Source of the DNA: Litsea cubeba
Taxonomy: Eukaryota > Streptophyta > Magnoliopsida > Laurales > Lauraceae
Length of the DNA stretch: 64,000 nucleotides
NCBI GenBank assembly: GCA_012931725.1
Contig: CM022946.1
Span: 112,842,093 to 112,906,092, forward strand
Direction of reading: 5' to 3'
A model generated the notes under the pieces. That model was not told the DNA's origin. It did not search any database and was given only the letters and a program-made list of their open reading frames with translations. The position numbers and the translations under genes are program-made. This document shows, one piece after another, positions 23,999-35,713 of this stretch; position 1 is the first letter of the stretch; every line of letters starts with the position of its first letter.

Positions 23999-24359
23999 CA
24001 TCTGGGTGACAATTGACTCTTATCTATACAAACATAGTCACCACTGTCACTAGCTATGAGGTCCTTCAATGGCTATTGTAATTTTATTGTAGCAGGGCCC
24101 ACTATTTTTGTGTGATGTATATATTTAAAGTTTCTAGTACACTTTCAACTATATTTTCATACAAGATGGATTAATTGTGGTTAAACAGAGTGAGAGTTAA
24201 GTCAAGGGCATTTTAGCCTTTCTAAATAGGATAAAAATGGTTGGTCGTTTAAACGTGAGTCAAAAGCAGGTTATACAAGTACCAATTAATCCCCAGACTG
24301 GCCGACCCTCTCATGGATGGCGCAATTGCCAAATTCAAACTTCAAAACATGTTATTGCG
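23999..24359. other. Intergenic
   Basis: 24290-24352 is a copy of 14003-14063 (shared words ggatggcgcaattgcc). No gene is seen. Confidence 0.5.
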
Positions 24360-24893
24360 GACCGAATCGTTGCAAGAGCTCATTGCACCGCTCTTTTTTT
24401 TCAAATAAAAAGTCTAAACAGCCTGACTTTTTGGGCCTGAATGGCAGCCCGATCCCAGTGTCCGATCTTCAAAACCTAGGTGCCTATGGGAAAATCCCCA
24501 AACTGCTTATCTCCATCTCCTTCCGTCTCTCCTTGTTGCCACTCACCTCCGCCCACGCCCGCACCTTGTTCGCTCTTCCTCTCTCCATGCCCCTCTCCAT
24601 GTCTCTCTCCCTCTTCCTCTCTCCTTCCCAATCCCTCTTCCTCCCTTTCTCCTTCTCCTCGTCTCTCTCCCTCTTGCTCCCTCTCTCTCTTTCCCTGTCT
24701 CTAAGGAGAGGGAGAGAGGAAGAGGGATAGCGACAGGGTGCAAGCAGATGTGGTGTCGGGCGGAGGTGGGCGGCAAGCAGGGATAGAGGGAAGGAGAGGG
24801 AGAGGGGCAGTTTGGGGATTTCCCCCTGGGCATACAGATTTTGAATAAAAGGGCAGTGCAATGAGTAAGTGGAGATGTGCAAATAGCAGCTCC
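24360..24893. mobile_element. Foldback/MULE-like element with long inverted arms
   Basis: The left text (CTCATTGCACCGCTC, then AAAATCCCCAAACTGC, then CT-rich DNA) reappears inverted on the right (CTCATTGCACTGCCC, AAATCCCCAAACTGCCCC, CT-rich). The arms of roughly 250 bp meet at about 24700. The right end GGGAGCTGCTATTTGCAC resembles the left end of the MULE-like element at 33225. The left tip is degraded. Open frames here are low-complexity CT translation and not genes. Confidence 0.65.
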
Positions 24894-25449
24894 CAAAAGG
24901 GTTTGGGAAAAATTTAAAAAGGCATAAAACTTTGGCTCATTTTAAAAAAAAGCTCATGAAGATTTGAATATTTCAAGAAAGTATACAAGCTTTCCACCAT
25001 TCTTTCAATCACGTCATCTCCATAAAAAAAAATAGAGAAATGAAAAAAACACACTTTTGTCTTTTTTCAAAAAAAAATCTTTAATGAGTCATTTAAGAGA
25101 GATTATCAAGTTCAACCCAAATGACCTTGTGGGTCCCACTTCAACTACCTTTATGCATGAATGGTTAAAGAAGAGGAACTTAAAATGACTAAAAAAACTA
25201 TCTTCATTAAATGGTAATGATCATCAAAATCAAAATGGTCGATTTTGGAGAGGAATGAGGTTGAGAAAAGACAAAAATTATATCATAAGAGAAGGACATT
25301 TTTATCATTTCTTAAAACAATTTTATGGAGAGGACTTAATTGAAAAAATTGTGAAAGACTTTTAATTCTTTTTTGAAATATTCTTGTACTTCTTAAAAAA
25401 TGATCCAAAAATTTTACACATTTTTAAAGAAAAAATTTCAAAATGATTT

Positions 25450-27130
25450 CAAAGTGTAGACTCGTGGAATATCAAATGAGACCACACGGGTGTTAGTGTC
25501 ATAGTCATCTATGCACTACCCTAATGTTATCCGTGTCAAGTCCAAAACCCTCCCTTTGGAAGTCTTTATAAGGAAGATCAAGTCTTGATCTTCTTAAAAG
25601 GCCTGTGTTTTATCAAGTCGGAATCTTCATGATGTCCCAACCTATTCAGGTAAAAGAACCTTAGGCAAACCAAGAATATGCTCTTAGAACCCTCAATCCA
25701 AATAGTTAAATCAATAGGGTTAAATTATCCAAAATGAGCAAATAAGCTGCTCATATGCGAGCCTCATGGCTAGCCCTAATAGAGGTACAGCTAACCGTAA
25801 GGTCCCCACTGTCACGATTGCTTTTACAAAATGGCGATTTTCACTATTTTGAATAGCTATCAACTTATGGCTCCCCATTACAGTTAATGGTAAGGTCACT
25901 ATAAGCCAACCAGAAGAGCCTTTCGATCATCTCATGATTGCTTTTCCATAATTGAGGTTGTTTAGTAACTTTAGAGTTAAGGTCAGCCCACGATTAACCG
26001 TATATAATCTCCGCAGCTGACAGTGTGCCAACCGCAATGCAAATTGGCCACCTTTAGCTGTAAGTCAAACTAGCCAATTGGAATCGGATAACTAGCCATA
26101 TGAAGTACACGGCTAACCATAAACTAGCAGTTGATAACTCCTCCATATATAATTGAGCTCTTTTGCAATGGTTGCATCGGTTGATATTTTAAGAATTCTC
26201 TTTTAACACTAATTGTCTACTAAGTAACAACCTTAGAGCTCCCAAAACCCAATTTCACTCACATTTAGGCCCTTCATAGGGATATCGAAGAGTATTCAAA
26301 GCTCATTAAAGTGTGATTAGTAGAATTCATCTTCTCTAGGGTATCCTCTAAAGCACACATAGTAAAAACCAAATCACCTTATATCTAGACCTCCACTACC
26401 TTCTTGGTTAGGCACTCATTGGAGCATCTACTTCACCAAGAACATTGCCAGAAGGTTAAAGCTTGGAGTTTCGATTCCAAGCATCAAACAGCGTACTCAA
26501 GGCATCTTCATTGTCTCGAGGCAAGCATTCCACTTTTATTCTCCAATTTATATACTTTGTAAAGTGGATTAGACCTTTGTGATTGAAGTACCACTATAAA
26601 AAAATAAAAATAAAAATAGATTGGTGTACACCTTAATAATCAAACCACCTTATCAAAGATTTTTATGTATAGTTGGTTCGTGATTAGTCTTGTTGAAAAC
26701 CTAAAATAGTGAATACGGTAGACCAAGGGAACGGTCATAATGGGAGTGGATGTAGGTCATGTTAGTCAAACCACTAGAAATTTAGTATGTCTATCTCCTT
26801 TTTATTCTTTTCTTATTGGCATATCTTTTATGATTGTGAGATTGACATGCTTAGGTACCTTTGCATGTGCTATAGTTTAATTAGCTTGTTCTTGATTCAC
26901 ATGTCATTTGAAGTTATATCACATTGCTACATGTTTTGAATTGCACACTTTTTCACTCTATTTCCCAATATCATAGTGATATCTTCTGATTATATTTATG
27001 TGATCATTAATTGGGTTTATTACTTGTGATTCATTCTTAAGACTTTAATTTGATTGATTTAGTTCAAATTTTAAATTAGTCCTATTCAAAAACATACAAA
27101 TTAACCCCAAACAGCAACCGACGCTACGCG
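25450..27130 (+). repeat. LTR-like retrotransposon debris, family uncertain
   Basis: Non-coding text resembling a long plant LTR: a Tyr-poor, AT-rich region with gtggatgtaggtcatgt and then a stretch like aaattaaccccaaacagc, typical of the end of several plant LTRs. No clean TG...CA ends, target duplication or primer site were found. 24894-25450 and 27131-27330 hold nothing recognisable. Confidence 0.3.
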
Positions 27131-27339
27131 GGACTTGTAAATAGTGCTTGGAGTAAAATGGAGACATTCTTTAATTTTATTGAATACAACACAAGTTTCT
27201 TGTATCTGTAATTTTTTTTTTCCTTAAACTTGTATTAGACGTGAATAATATACTTCCCTTTGTTTTACGGTTATTTGTATAGTTGCATTTGAATTTAAAT
27301 TTTTTTTTGTACTTGAATTTTTTAGATTCTATGTCACTT

Positions 27340-27600
27340 TCGGTTGCTAGCATTAATCAAGCTTGGCCCCTAATTTACTAAATGGGTGGGCCAGGGCCTG
27401 ACATGTTTGAGGATGTCGGGCTTGGGCCAGATATAGGTCTATGTTTCTAAACTCAGGCCGGATCTTGACATTGCCTTTACAGAGCCTAGCCCGGCCATGA
27501 ACACCCAAGGAACGTGACCCATTTATAATTGACTCCACCCAATGCTACTTCCCTACATGACTTGCCACAAATCCAAGTTTTTACTCTCATTCACTTACCG
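27340..27600. repeat. Local repeat, partner of 4585-4765
   Basis: Shares long stretches such as cgtgacccatttataatt and ccacccaatgct with 4680-4740. It is part of the mosaic of older local duplications. Confidence 0.6.
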
Positions 27601-27817
27601 CAGAATTGAAAAATAAATAAATAAATAAATATTAATGCTTTCTAAACCTGTTAAACTCGAGGTCCTTAGATAAAGGAATATTTTGCACCCCGGGCCCTAA
27701 ATGGGCCCCTCGAGCCAGTCCACTCCAACTTATATGTGGACACTACAGTTCTCAATGTAATGCTTGAAGCGAGCATTAGCTCTACAATGCGTAAATATGA
27801 AGAAACTCATTTATTGT

Positions 27818-28151
27818 CAGGAGTGTTCATGGCTGGGCCAGGCCGTGCCGGGCTGAGTCATGTCCAACCCGCCCAACTTTAGAAACACAGGCCCAAGATT
27901 GAGAATAAACATTAGGCTCAAGCCCACCTATTTAGTCAATCGGGCCGGACCAAGCTAGGTTTTTTACGAGTTGTACGGGCTTTCTAGTAATTGTTTGGAG
28001 TTTGGATAAATTATTATTAAATTATAAACACCCCTTAATTATTTGGGCTGAGCTATGCCGGGCTTTGCACTTTCTATAATTTAATCTAAGACTGGCCCAA
28101 ATGTTAAATGGGTCCAATTTAATATCTAGGCCCGGAGCATGTGCAGCCCTA
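27818..28151. mobile_element. hAT-type MITE, 334 bp
   Basis: Left end CAGGAGTGTTCATGGCTGGGCC pairs with right end TAGGGCTGCACATGCTCCGGGCC read inverted. Flanking 8-mers TTTATTGT and TTTATGAT agree at six of eight positions, as for an old 8-bp target duplication. The interior is rich in GGGCC/GGCCC and has no coding capacity. Confidence 0.6.
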
Positions 28152-28483
28152 TTTATGATCTCCTCTCACTATTAAACATGCATGTAAGTGGGCACCACAA
28201 GATGACGTGTGAGCAATGTTGCAGTCTCTTTGTAGAAGAACATTCTCCTATCTCCGGTGGAAAAATACTCTCCTTGCAAGCTCTGTAGGACCCACTTGGG
28301 CCCACCTTTAATCAGTGCAACCGCTTTGATAATCTTGGCATCCCATGATGTAGCATTGGCCCAATTTCACACTCATTGGACCTTCAATTCCCGTTAGATT
28401 GGATCTCAAGACAAAACCTACAACATTTTTTTTTTGGTAAAAGAAAAATATGCAGTCAAGATGCCATAAGATTTTATGATTGT

Positions 28484-29388
28484 TCCCGTTTGGATGTATA
28501 CATAATAAAATATTTACAGATTTAATTATTGCAAGAATAAAATAATATAGAATAGAATAATGTAATATTATAATATTACAATATTTTTGTTGTTTGGCGA
28601 TTTTTGAAGAATCTTACAGATTTTAAATTGAATTGTTTGGAAGGTGCTATAATTAAAGTAAATTACATTATTAGAATTTTTTTTATTAAATATTTTAATT
28701 TAAATGTAATTTACCACATATGGATAAAAAGCAGTGTGGTATAGTAAAGTTCAACTGCGATGTTTTTACCTTAAGACGTTGCTTTTCTTTTATCACATAA
28801 AACGATGATAAAGTAAAGTCAATACAAAAAAATAACTACTTTACAACTCTCACTCCTACTTTGTTTTACCACATCCTTCATCTCACCTTACTTTACCTCA
28901 CGTTTACTATGATATAACATCAATCTTTGTTTTACTTTACCACAACATTACACAAGTCACTTTTACTTATCATATAAAACTATGATAAAATATAATATAG
29001 CAAAGTTGAATAAAAAGAAAATATTTTATCATTCATTCTCACTTTACTTTACCAAATATTTTATCCCACCTTTCCTTTACCCCACCTTTACCATGCTTTG
29101 ACATTTACTTTTACTTTACTTTACCATATATGTAACATCATGATGGATTTGAAAGTCTTTACTTTACTCTACCACTTTGTAATCGTCATTGTGAAAGATT
29201 CTTATCTTGTAAAAAAATTTCTACAGGGAGCTGTAAGATAAAATTTGAGCTTTTTGAAAGAAAAGAATATTTTCTTCAAGTTTTCCTTGGGTTACCAAAT
29301 GCACAAGATTCTTTTCTTTAAAAAAATGAAAGATTATATTCTATAAAATATTATTTTCTTGTGTTTTCTTATGCATCCAAATATGCCC
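28484..29388. mobile_element. PIF/Harbinger-like element, 0.9 kb
   Basis: Ends are CCCGTTTGGATGTATACATAA and, inverted, GGGCATATTTGGATGCATAAG. TAA follows the right end but the left 3-mer is altered. The compact duplicate at 14440-14520 runs through this point without the insert, which supports a true insertion. The interior is AT-rich with repeated TTTACTTTACC text and no transposase. Confidence 0.6.
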
Positions 29389-29391
29389 TAA

Positions 29392-30313
29392 ACCAAGGGC
29401 TAAAATAATATGGCAGGGCTTATTTTCTTTTGCTCCCCCGTCCTTACAGAGAACTTTTCATCGAGCCACCTCCCATTCATAGACATGCATTTAAGTTAGC
29501 CACGCAAGTTGGACCGCATATGAGCAATATGTAATCTACGCATAGGAGAACATCCTCCTTGAAGCCAAGGTAAAAGCAACATTCAGGTTGTAAGTGGGTC
29601 AGATTGAAACTGATACATGGTTGGACCATACCCCAGAAATCACCGGGTCTGGGCAAGTGAAGATCCAATGTGTTATGTTTGTGTCCAAGGGTTATGACTG
29701 AATGCACTAGAATATCATGATGGATAGCAATTTTGACCCAATAGTTAATAAAGAATTACTACTTTTTTAAATCCAATGTGGACAAACCTCCATCGAGCAC
29801 GGGTGCTCATGATAAGATGAGCAGGCATGCGTAGATATCTAGTTGAAGCTCTCACTTTACGATCCATCCGAGTGGAACATAAAATATGAATCCTTTGTGA
29901 TAGTCATGTACCGATCCCAGGTTTCACACTCATTCGATTGGACCAAACTGTTGAATAGACTGCATTGTCATTTTAGATGATGAAAACTTGTCAACCATTG
30001 ATAGTGCGGTTGGGATGATGACTTGAAACTCACGCACATATATGTAGCTTGGTGGGGATGATGCTCACCTTAAATAAATAACCAGATCTTTTTTTTTTTT
30101 CTTTTTTTTCTTTTTTTTTGAGTTCAGCCCTACTCTCCCTAATCAATCTTGTAAACTCATATCCGATTAAATAAGATTAGATCCTGCTTAGAACTGACCC
30201 AACCCAAACCCAACTTTGTTTGGAGACCTAAAAGAGATCGAAGTAGAATTGGAGGCCTAAAAGAGATCGAAGTAGAGTAGCAACAATTTCCTATAATTGG
30301 ATGTGATACCTAC
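29392..30313. repeat. Expanded copy of the nuclease upstream block, part 1
   Basis: 29395-29600 and 30176-30305 are collinear with 14440-14700 and 15000-15120. About 29760-30080 has no match in the compact copy and may be a further insertion of unknown type. Confidence 0.65.
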
Positions 30314-33057
30314 GGGCGGACTTGGTTGCAGCGAGTATATATGCAGCGTCTTTCTCCATCCAATGAGAGCCTGCCACGTCAATATAAAGGGGTTGAATTC
30401 AAGACGGGCATGTTTCTACTACTCCTCAAAACATGCGTACATAAATAAGCTTATTTTTTTCTAAGAATATCCTTACTAATTCCTTAACCAAACACTTTGT
30501 AAAGACTACCATTTACAACTCTCTACCGATGATATGAAAGTTGGGATCCATTTATTATAATTCCTAAAATATAAGGCCACACTTTAATTTCATTATGTTA
30601 TAATTTTTATTTTATTTTTTTCTGAAGATGTTATAATTTTTATTGGTGGGACCTATATCCACATTAAAAAAGCGGCATGCCTTTTAATTTCTATGAGATG
30701 TGAGCCATATGTAATTCCAAAAGGATGGATTTCACGTTCTAACTTCTAAATGCGCATCCCATATTATAATTTTAAAAAATGGACCTCACATATGACATAA
30801 TTTCTAAATGTGGCCCCCCATTCTATTTCATAAGTAGGTCCATTTACTAATAATGGGCCTACATCGTAAAATCTAAACTGCTCAAAATCATCATTTTATT
30901 ACATGATAAGAAAAAATAATTAATCTATTGAATAAAAACTATGCAACACATTTTAAATGAATAATGAAGATATTAAACAAAAAAATGAATGAAATAGGCA
31001 TTAATAGGCAAACTTACTTAAATGAATGAAATATCAACCATGAGCACATTTTTTATAAAAATATTAAAATACAAAAAATAAAAGAAATCTATTTATATTT
31101 TAACACATGATTACAATGTACAACAATTTTTTTCATGATGTGTGAGGTAAAACATCTCCATTGTATATGTGGCATAGGTTATTTGACAATTGATTTAGTG
31201 GATTTTATTTGATAAGCTCTAAAGAAAAGAAAATCTAAGCAAATGAATAATAACAACCATCCAATCCAAGGGTTAAAAAATGGCGGATTATAAAACTTGT
31301 TGATAAAATAACTTGTCCCAATAAAAACTCCAACTAGAACATCTCCAAGTGACATGGTTGCAACTATTAAAGAAGAAAACTTTTAACCATAAGAAATTCA
31401 TATAATGAACTCATCTAATCATCGATCATGCGTGAATGCAACTAAAGTGGGCCTCATAATGTGGTTTAAAATCACTATAAAAAGGTTGTGCTTGATCATT
31501 TCTTCCCATACTTTGTGTTTATTTAAAATTTTCACTATTTCATGAGTTAATTTAATTATTTGATGTAGCATGAAATAGTGAAATATTTTAGCTTTGACTA
31601 TTGATTTATTTACTTTCGAAAGAACGTAAGTACTCCTACTCACATTTTAAAAGAAGAACTAAGCAATAAAATGATTAATAAATACATTGCACATCCTATT
31701 TCATGAGTTAATTTAATTATTTGATGTAGCATGAAATAGTGAAATATTTTAGCTTTGACTTTTGATTTATTTACTTTCGAAAGAACGTAAGTACTCCTAC
31801 TCACATTTTAAAAGAAGAACTAAGCAATGAAATGATGAATAAATACATTGCACATCTTTTTTTTTTATTTTAATCATAGTTTAAAAACATGATCAATCCG
31901 TTGGTATTGTGGATACTCTAGTTGGAGTTTCCATTGAGAGAAGTTATTTTATCAACGTATTAAGATTTGTGCGTTTTTTAACCTTTTGATTGGATGACTG
32001 CTATTATCCATTCACTTAGATTTCTCCCTTTCCCTATAGCTCATCAAACGAAATCCTTTAAATCAATAGTTAATTGAATGACTCATGCAACATATGAAAA
32101 TGGGGTTTCCTTAGTTCACACATCATGCAAGAAATTATTGGACAGTGTAAACACGTGTTAAAAGTGAAAATCAACTCTTCTTATTTTTCTCTTTTTAGTG
32201 TTATGTTTGAAAAAACATGATCAAACTCATGGTCGAGGTACTCCAATTAACATTTTCATTCATATAAGTCAATTTGATTCAAGTCTAGGTCTAAATTCAA
32301 CGCAGGCTATACATCCTAAATTTAAACTTCTTGGATGGAAAATATGGAGGCCTAAGCTTCCACCTATTGAATATATACCTAAATCCAAATAAGACTTGAT
32401 CCCATGCCATATTTCTTATTGTTTAATTGTTTGATCTCTTTTGCAAAGTGTAATTTTTTTATCATTTAACCACTTTATTGCTTCTTTTCAAATGAGTAAG
32501 ATATATTTTGTTATTTAAGTGCTTCATTATTCTTTTAAGATGTGTAGAATATTATTTTATTATCTAACAACTTAATTATCTTTTTCTTATCATGTGTTAT
32601 AGAATGATGATTTTGAATGATTTAGATGTTAAGATGTGCCTATTATTGATATTTATAAATTACATGGGACCTAGAATGAGGCTCACATTGAATACAAAAA
32701 TTAAAAGGTACGACTCCCTTTTTAATATGAATCGAGGTCTCACTGTAAGGAATTATATCATATTATCATAGATCCGCCTTGGAAATTATAACGTGGTATT
32801 ATATTTTAGGAATTATAATAAATGGGATCCACCTTTTATATCATGAGTTGAGAGTTTGTAAAGGATAGTATTGAAAATTATTTTAATAAGAAATTAGTAA
32901 GGGCATTTCTGGATAGAAAAAGTATGCATGCGTTGAGTAAAAGTAGGAAAATGTTGCTCCTGGAATTCAACTCTTCACACTGATGTGGCACACTTTAATT
33001 GGTAGAGGAAGGAGCTGCATAGTGGTAGAGCATGCAGCGCCGCTCCAAGCCCAACCC
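30314..33057. mobile_element. Giant foldback (long-TIR, MULE-like) element, 2.74 kb
   Basis: The whole element is one diverged inverted repeat. Left text (GGGCGGACTTGG, ATGCAGC, TTGAATTC, CTTACTAATT, GGGATCCATTTATTATAATT) recurs inverted in the same order from the right end. Inner arms also pair (31200-31370 with 31905-32070). Arms are about 1.1 kb each around a short centre. The compact duplicate has no insert at this point. Flanking 9-mers are too diverged to prove a target duplication. There is no coding capacity. Confidence 0.8.
31537..31858. repeat. 161-bp tandem duplication in the centre of the foldback element
   Basis: Two nearly identical copies start at 31537 and 31698 (atttcatgagttaattt). 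They differ at only a few positions, so this duplication is much younger than the arms around it. Confidence 0.9.
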
Positions 33058-33224
33058 TCATCCTCCGGTGGTTGCTGTCTACCCACTGTGTAAAAGCACC
33101 AACCAACCTATTCAGAGCTGCCGTAAAACTCCCCTTTCGCTACGATACTCTCGCTCTACCACGTGAATTGGCACACCTCACTAGAATCTCCTCTATTGAG
33201 ACGTAGCAATCCAATTGAAAAGGT
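33058..33224. repeat. Expanded copy of the nuclease upstream block, part 2
   Basis: A 160-bp island matching 15130-15275 (shared words aaagcaccaacca, gtaaaactcc, ctacgata) stranded between two large insertions. Confidence 0.75.
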
Positions 33225-33626
33225 GGGGTTGCTATTTGCACCGACTCTAGATTCCACCCCAATCTAAGTCAGCTATCCTTTTTTTACACCCACTCTATAT
33301 TTATACAGGGCGCTCATTTATACACCACCATTTTTCACTGGTGCACCCCTTGTCATGTCATTGGATTTCTCGTGCGTGCAAGGGCTTGCGTGTCCCTCAT
33401 CCAGTCTCTCTAGTTGCCTCGGGTTTCGCACGCTCTCTTTGCATACATTGGTTCTTCTTTGTCCTCGGGATGCGTGCCAGAAAACCACCTGTATTCACTG
33501 CAGGTTGGGTCTTGGCCCAGATTTAGTCCGGTCCATCTACCAGCAAGCGGAATCCGTACGGCTGACAAAATATTTGGTTGTACAGAGTCCTTCTGAGCAG
33601 ATCTATGCAGTAGCAGCAAAAGGAGG

Positions 33627-34492
33627 ATGATCCAGCGGTTTAGAAAAAAGGGTGATTTTTCTCCTTTTAACGGTCAGTGGTATCTGAACCTCTTTTTCAA
33701 TTCAGTAATTATATCTTCCAAATCAGCATTGCATGATCTTGCTAAGGCTCATATTTTTAATGACGAGAACTTAACCGTGTGGAAGCATCGGATGGACGCA
33801 TTACTGCACTTTGACGGACTAACATATGTGATTGAATCTGATCTGATGTGCAAACCCGCCGATGATGCCCCTAAGGAAGATCATGATGTGTACGAACAAT
33901 GGGTATTTTATAACAATTCAGCGAGGCATCTTCTGATCTGATTGATGTCCAACGATTTGGTAAAGTGCACATGCACTTTACCACTGCTAAAGAAATTTAT
34001 GACTATGCTATGTACAAATATGATGAAACCTTCAAATCTCACTTGATGGAGGCATTCAGCGCATATGTTAATTATAAGATGCCAGGGGGATCATATATAA
34101 GAGATCACATTGATCAAATCACGGTTCGATATAGTAACCTCGCAATCTTAGGAAAGGAAATGGATGAAGATTTTCAAATCATATACTTGCTTATGAGTCT
34201 TCCACCTTCGTGGGAGAATATGTCTCATATCCTTATCCTCCAAAAGGGTGTAACCGTCAGTGAGGTTGAAGCTAGATTGCTTGTTGAAGGACAAAGGAAG
34301 GCCACCTGCAGTGTAACACCTACAGACTCCGTCATGATTGCTAAAACTAAAAATAATAATGGTGCTTTAACCGTCAATATGAAAAATAAAAAGAAGTTTA
34401 AAGGCAATAAAAAAGCAGAATGTGTGCATGGATGGTTTGCCTATGTTATGGCATATGAGATTATGGCACATCAACAAAAATATAATAAGTAG
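33627..34492 (+). pseudogene. Ty1/copia gag pseudogene, copy 1
   Basis: Two frames (33627-33941 and 33965-34492) together cover a copia gag. The first has LAKAHIFNDENLTVWKHRMD and YVIESD; the second has AYVNYKMPGGSYIRDHI, MDEDFQIIYLLMSLPPSW and VSEVEARLLVEGQRKA, in the family order (UBN2-type gag). A stop and frameshift at about 33940 separate them, and no functional zinc knuckle, protease or polymerase follows. Confidence 0.8.
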
Positions 34493-34527
34493 AATGGTTA
34501 GGGATGGGCTCTTACCAGAGTTAAATC

Positions 34528-34788
34528 ATGTCTGAGTGGAAAAAGTGTGATCTTTCTCCTTTTAACGGTCAGTGGTATCTAAACCTCTTTTTCAATTCAG
34601 TAGTAATTATGTTTTCCAAATCAGCATTGCATGATCTTGCTAAGGCTGATATTTTTAACGACAAGAACTTAGCCATGTGGAAGCGTCGGATGGACGCATT
34701 GCTGCACTTTGACGGATTAACATATGTGATTGAATCCGATCCGATCTCAAAATCCGTCGATGAGCGGTTTGGTTTTGCGGATTCATGA
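34528..34788 (+). pseudogene. Ty1/copia gag pseudogene, copy 2 (5' part only)
   Basis: Repeats the first 200 bp of copy 1 with few changes (SPFNGQWYLNLFFNS, SKSALHDLAKADIFNDKN) and then diverges after YVIESDPISKSVDE. The close match indicates a local direct duplication inside the MULE-like element. Confidence 0.8.
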
Positions 34789-35567
34789 TGACGAGCAGCA
34801 CTCAATAGCATTGACACATTTTGAATCCAATGATCAAAAAGTTTTTTTTTTTACCAGATGCAATTAGAGGTTGCACATGGGCGGTTCGAATCGGTTTAGA
34901 GGGGAAACCAATCAAATCGAACCTATCGATTTTTTATTTTTCCAAACCGAACCAAATCGCCTAGGTGCTCAAAAAAATGTATATATTTCTAAATGTGGCT
35001 AAATTTAAAAAAAAAAATTTAATATGAACATCTATAAAAGGCTATCAAATCTCTCATGTTTTTTTTTTTTTTTTTTTTTTTTTGTAATTCCAAGTCTCTC
35101 CCGTAAAATAAAAATATTCTTTTATTAGAATTTTTATATCCGACCAATCCATAAAATTTTGTTAACTTGAAAATGACCAAATATGTAATGGAGGAGATTT
35201 TCGGATCTCCTACTCACATAATAGAGTCCTATTTGTATTTGGTCAGTATTCTTGGTAAGAGCCACTGTATAAATTATTGAGTGATACTGCTTTTCTTCCC
35301 ACTATTTTTGATCATTTGTTTGGCCCACCTCTGCTTAAGCATTAAGGTCTAGTCCCTCCATCTGTAGTCCCTGCATCCACCACATTATCAGGAACCTCAC
35401 GTCTTGTGACCCTTGGCCCCGTCTTGGTGTCTTGTCTTGTCCCTTTCACGCATGTTAGTCTTGAAGCATGTTAGTCCCTATTCCCATCCCATCCAACCTA
35501 ACTGCTAGGGTGGGTTCAAATAAAAAGTAGGGTGGGTGCATCTAAATGCCCCTTGAAAATAAAAAGT

Positions 35568-35703
35568 CTACATGGACTAACTCATAGAGTTAGTCCATGG
35601 ACAGACCCATAGTTTTGGAAGGAAAATCACCTGATGTCAGCTGATTTTCCCCCAAAAACTATGGGGTTAGTCCATGAATCGGTCCATGGATTAGTCCATG
35701 TAG
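35568..35703. mobile_element. 136-bp near-palindromic foldback MITE
   Basis: CTACATGGACTAA...GTTAGTCCATGG...CCATAGTTTT pairs along nearly its full length with the inverted right half; the turn lies near 35636. TTGAAAA lies just outside both ends (35553 and 35714). RNA from here would form a long hairpin. Confidence 0.7.
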
Positions 35704-35713
35704 CAGGGTTTCC

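Larger units (their letters stand above)
33225..35552 (+). mobile_element. MULE-like element carrying copia gag fragments
   Basis: Ends GGGGTTGCTATTTGCACC and, inverted, GGGGCATTTAGATGCACC are flanked by TTGAAAAGG (33215) and TTGAAAATA (35553), a 9-bp duplication with seven matches. The intact partner at 15270 shows the empty site. No Mutator transposase is present; the cargo is retrotransposon gag sequence in two partial copies. Confidence 0.65.

Noticed and set aside
24480..24896. Overlapping ORFs of 74-137 codons on both strands
   Set aside because: They are translations of CT/GA-rich arms of a foldback element.
25450..27130. A complete LTR retrotransposon
   Set aside because: The text is LTR-like, but there are no matching LTRs, ends, primer site or coding domains, so it is kept only as low-confidence debris.
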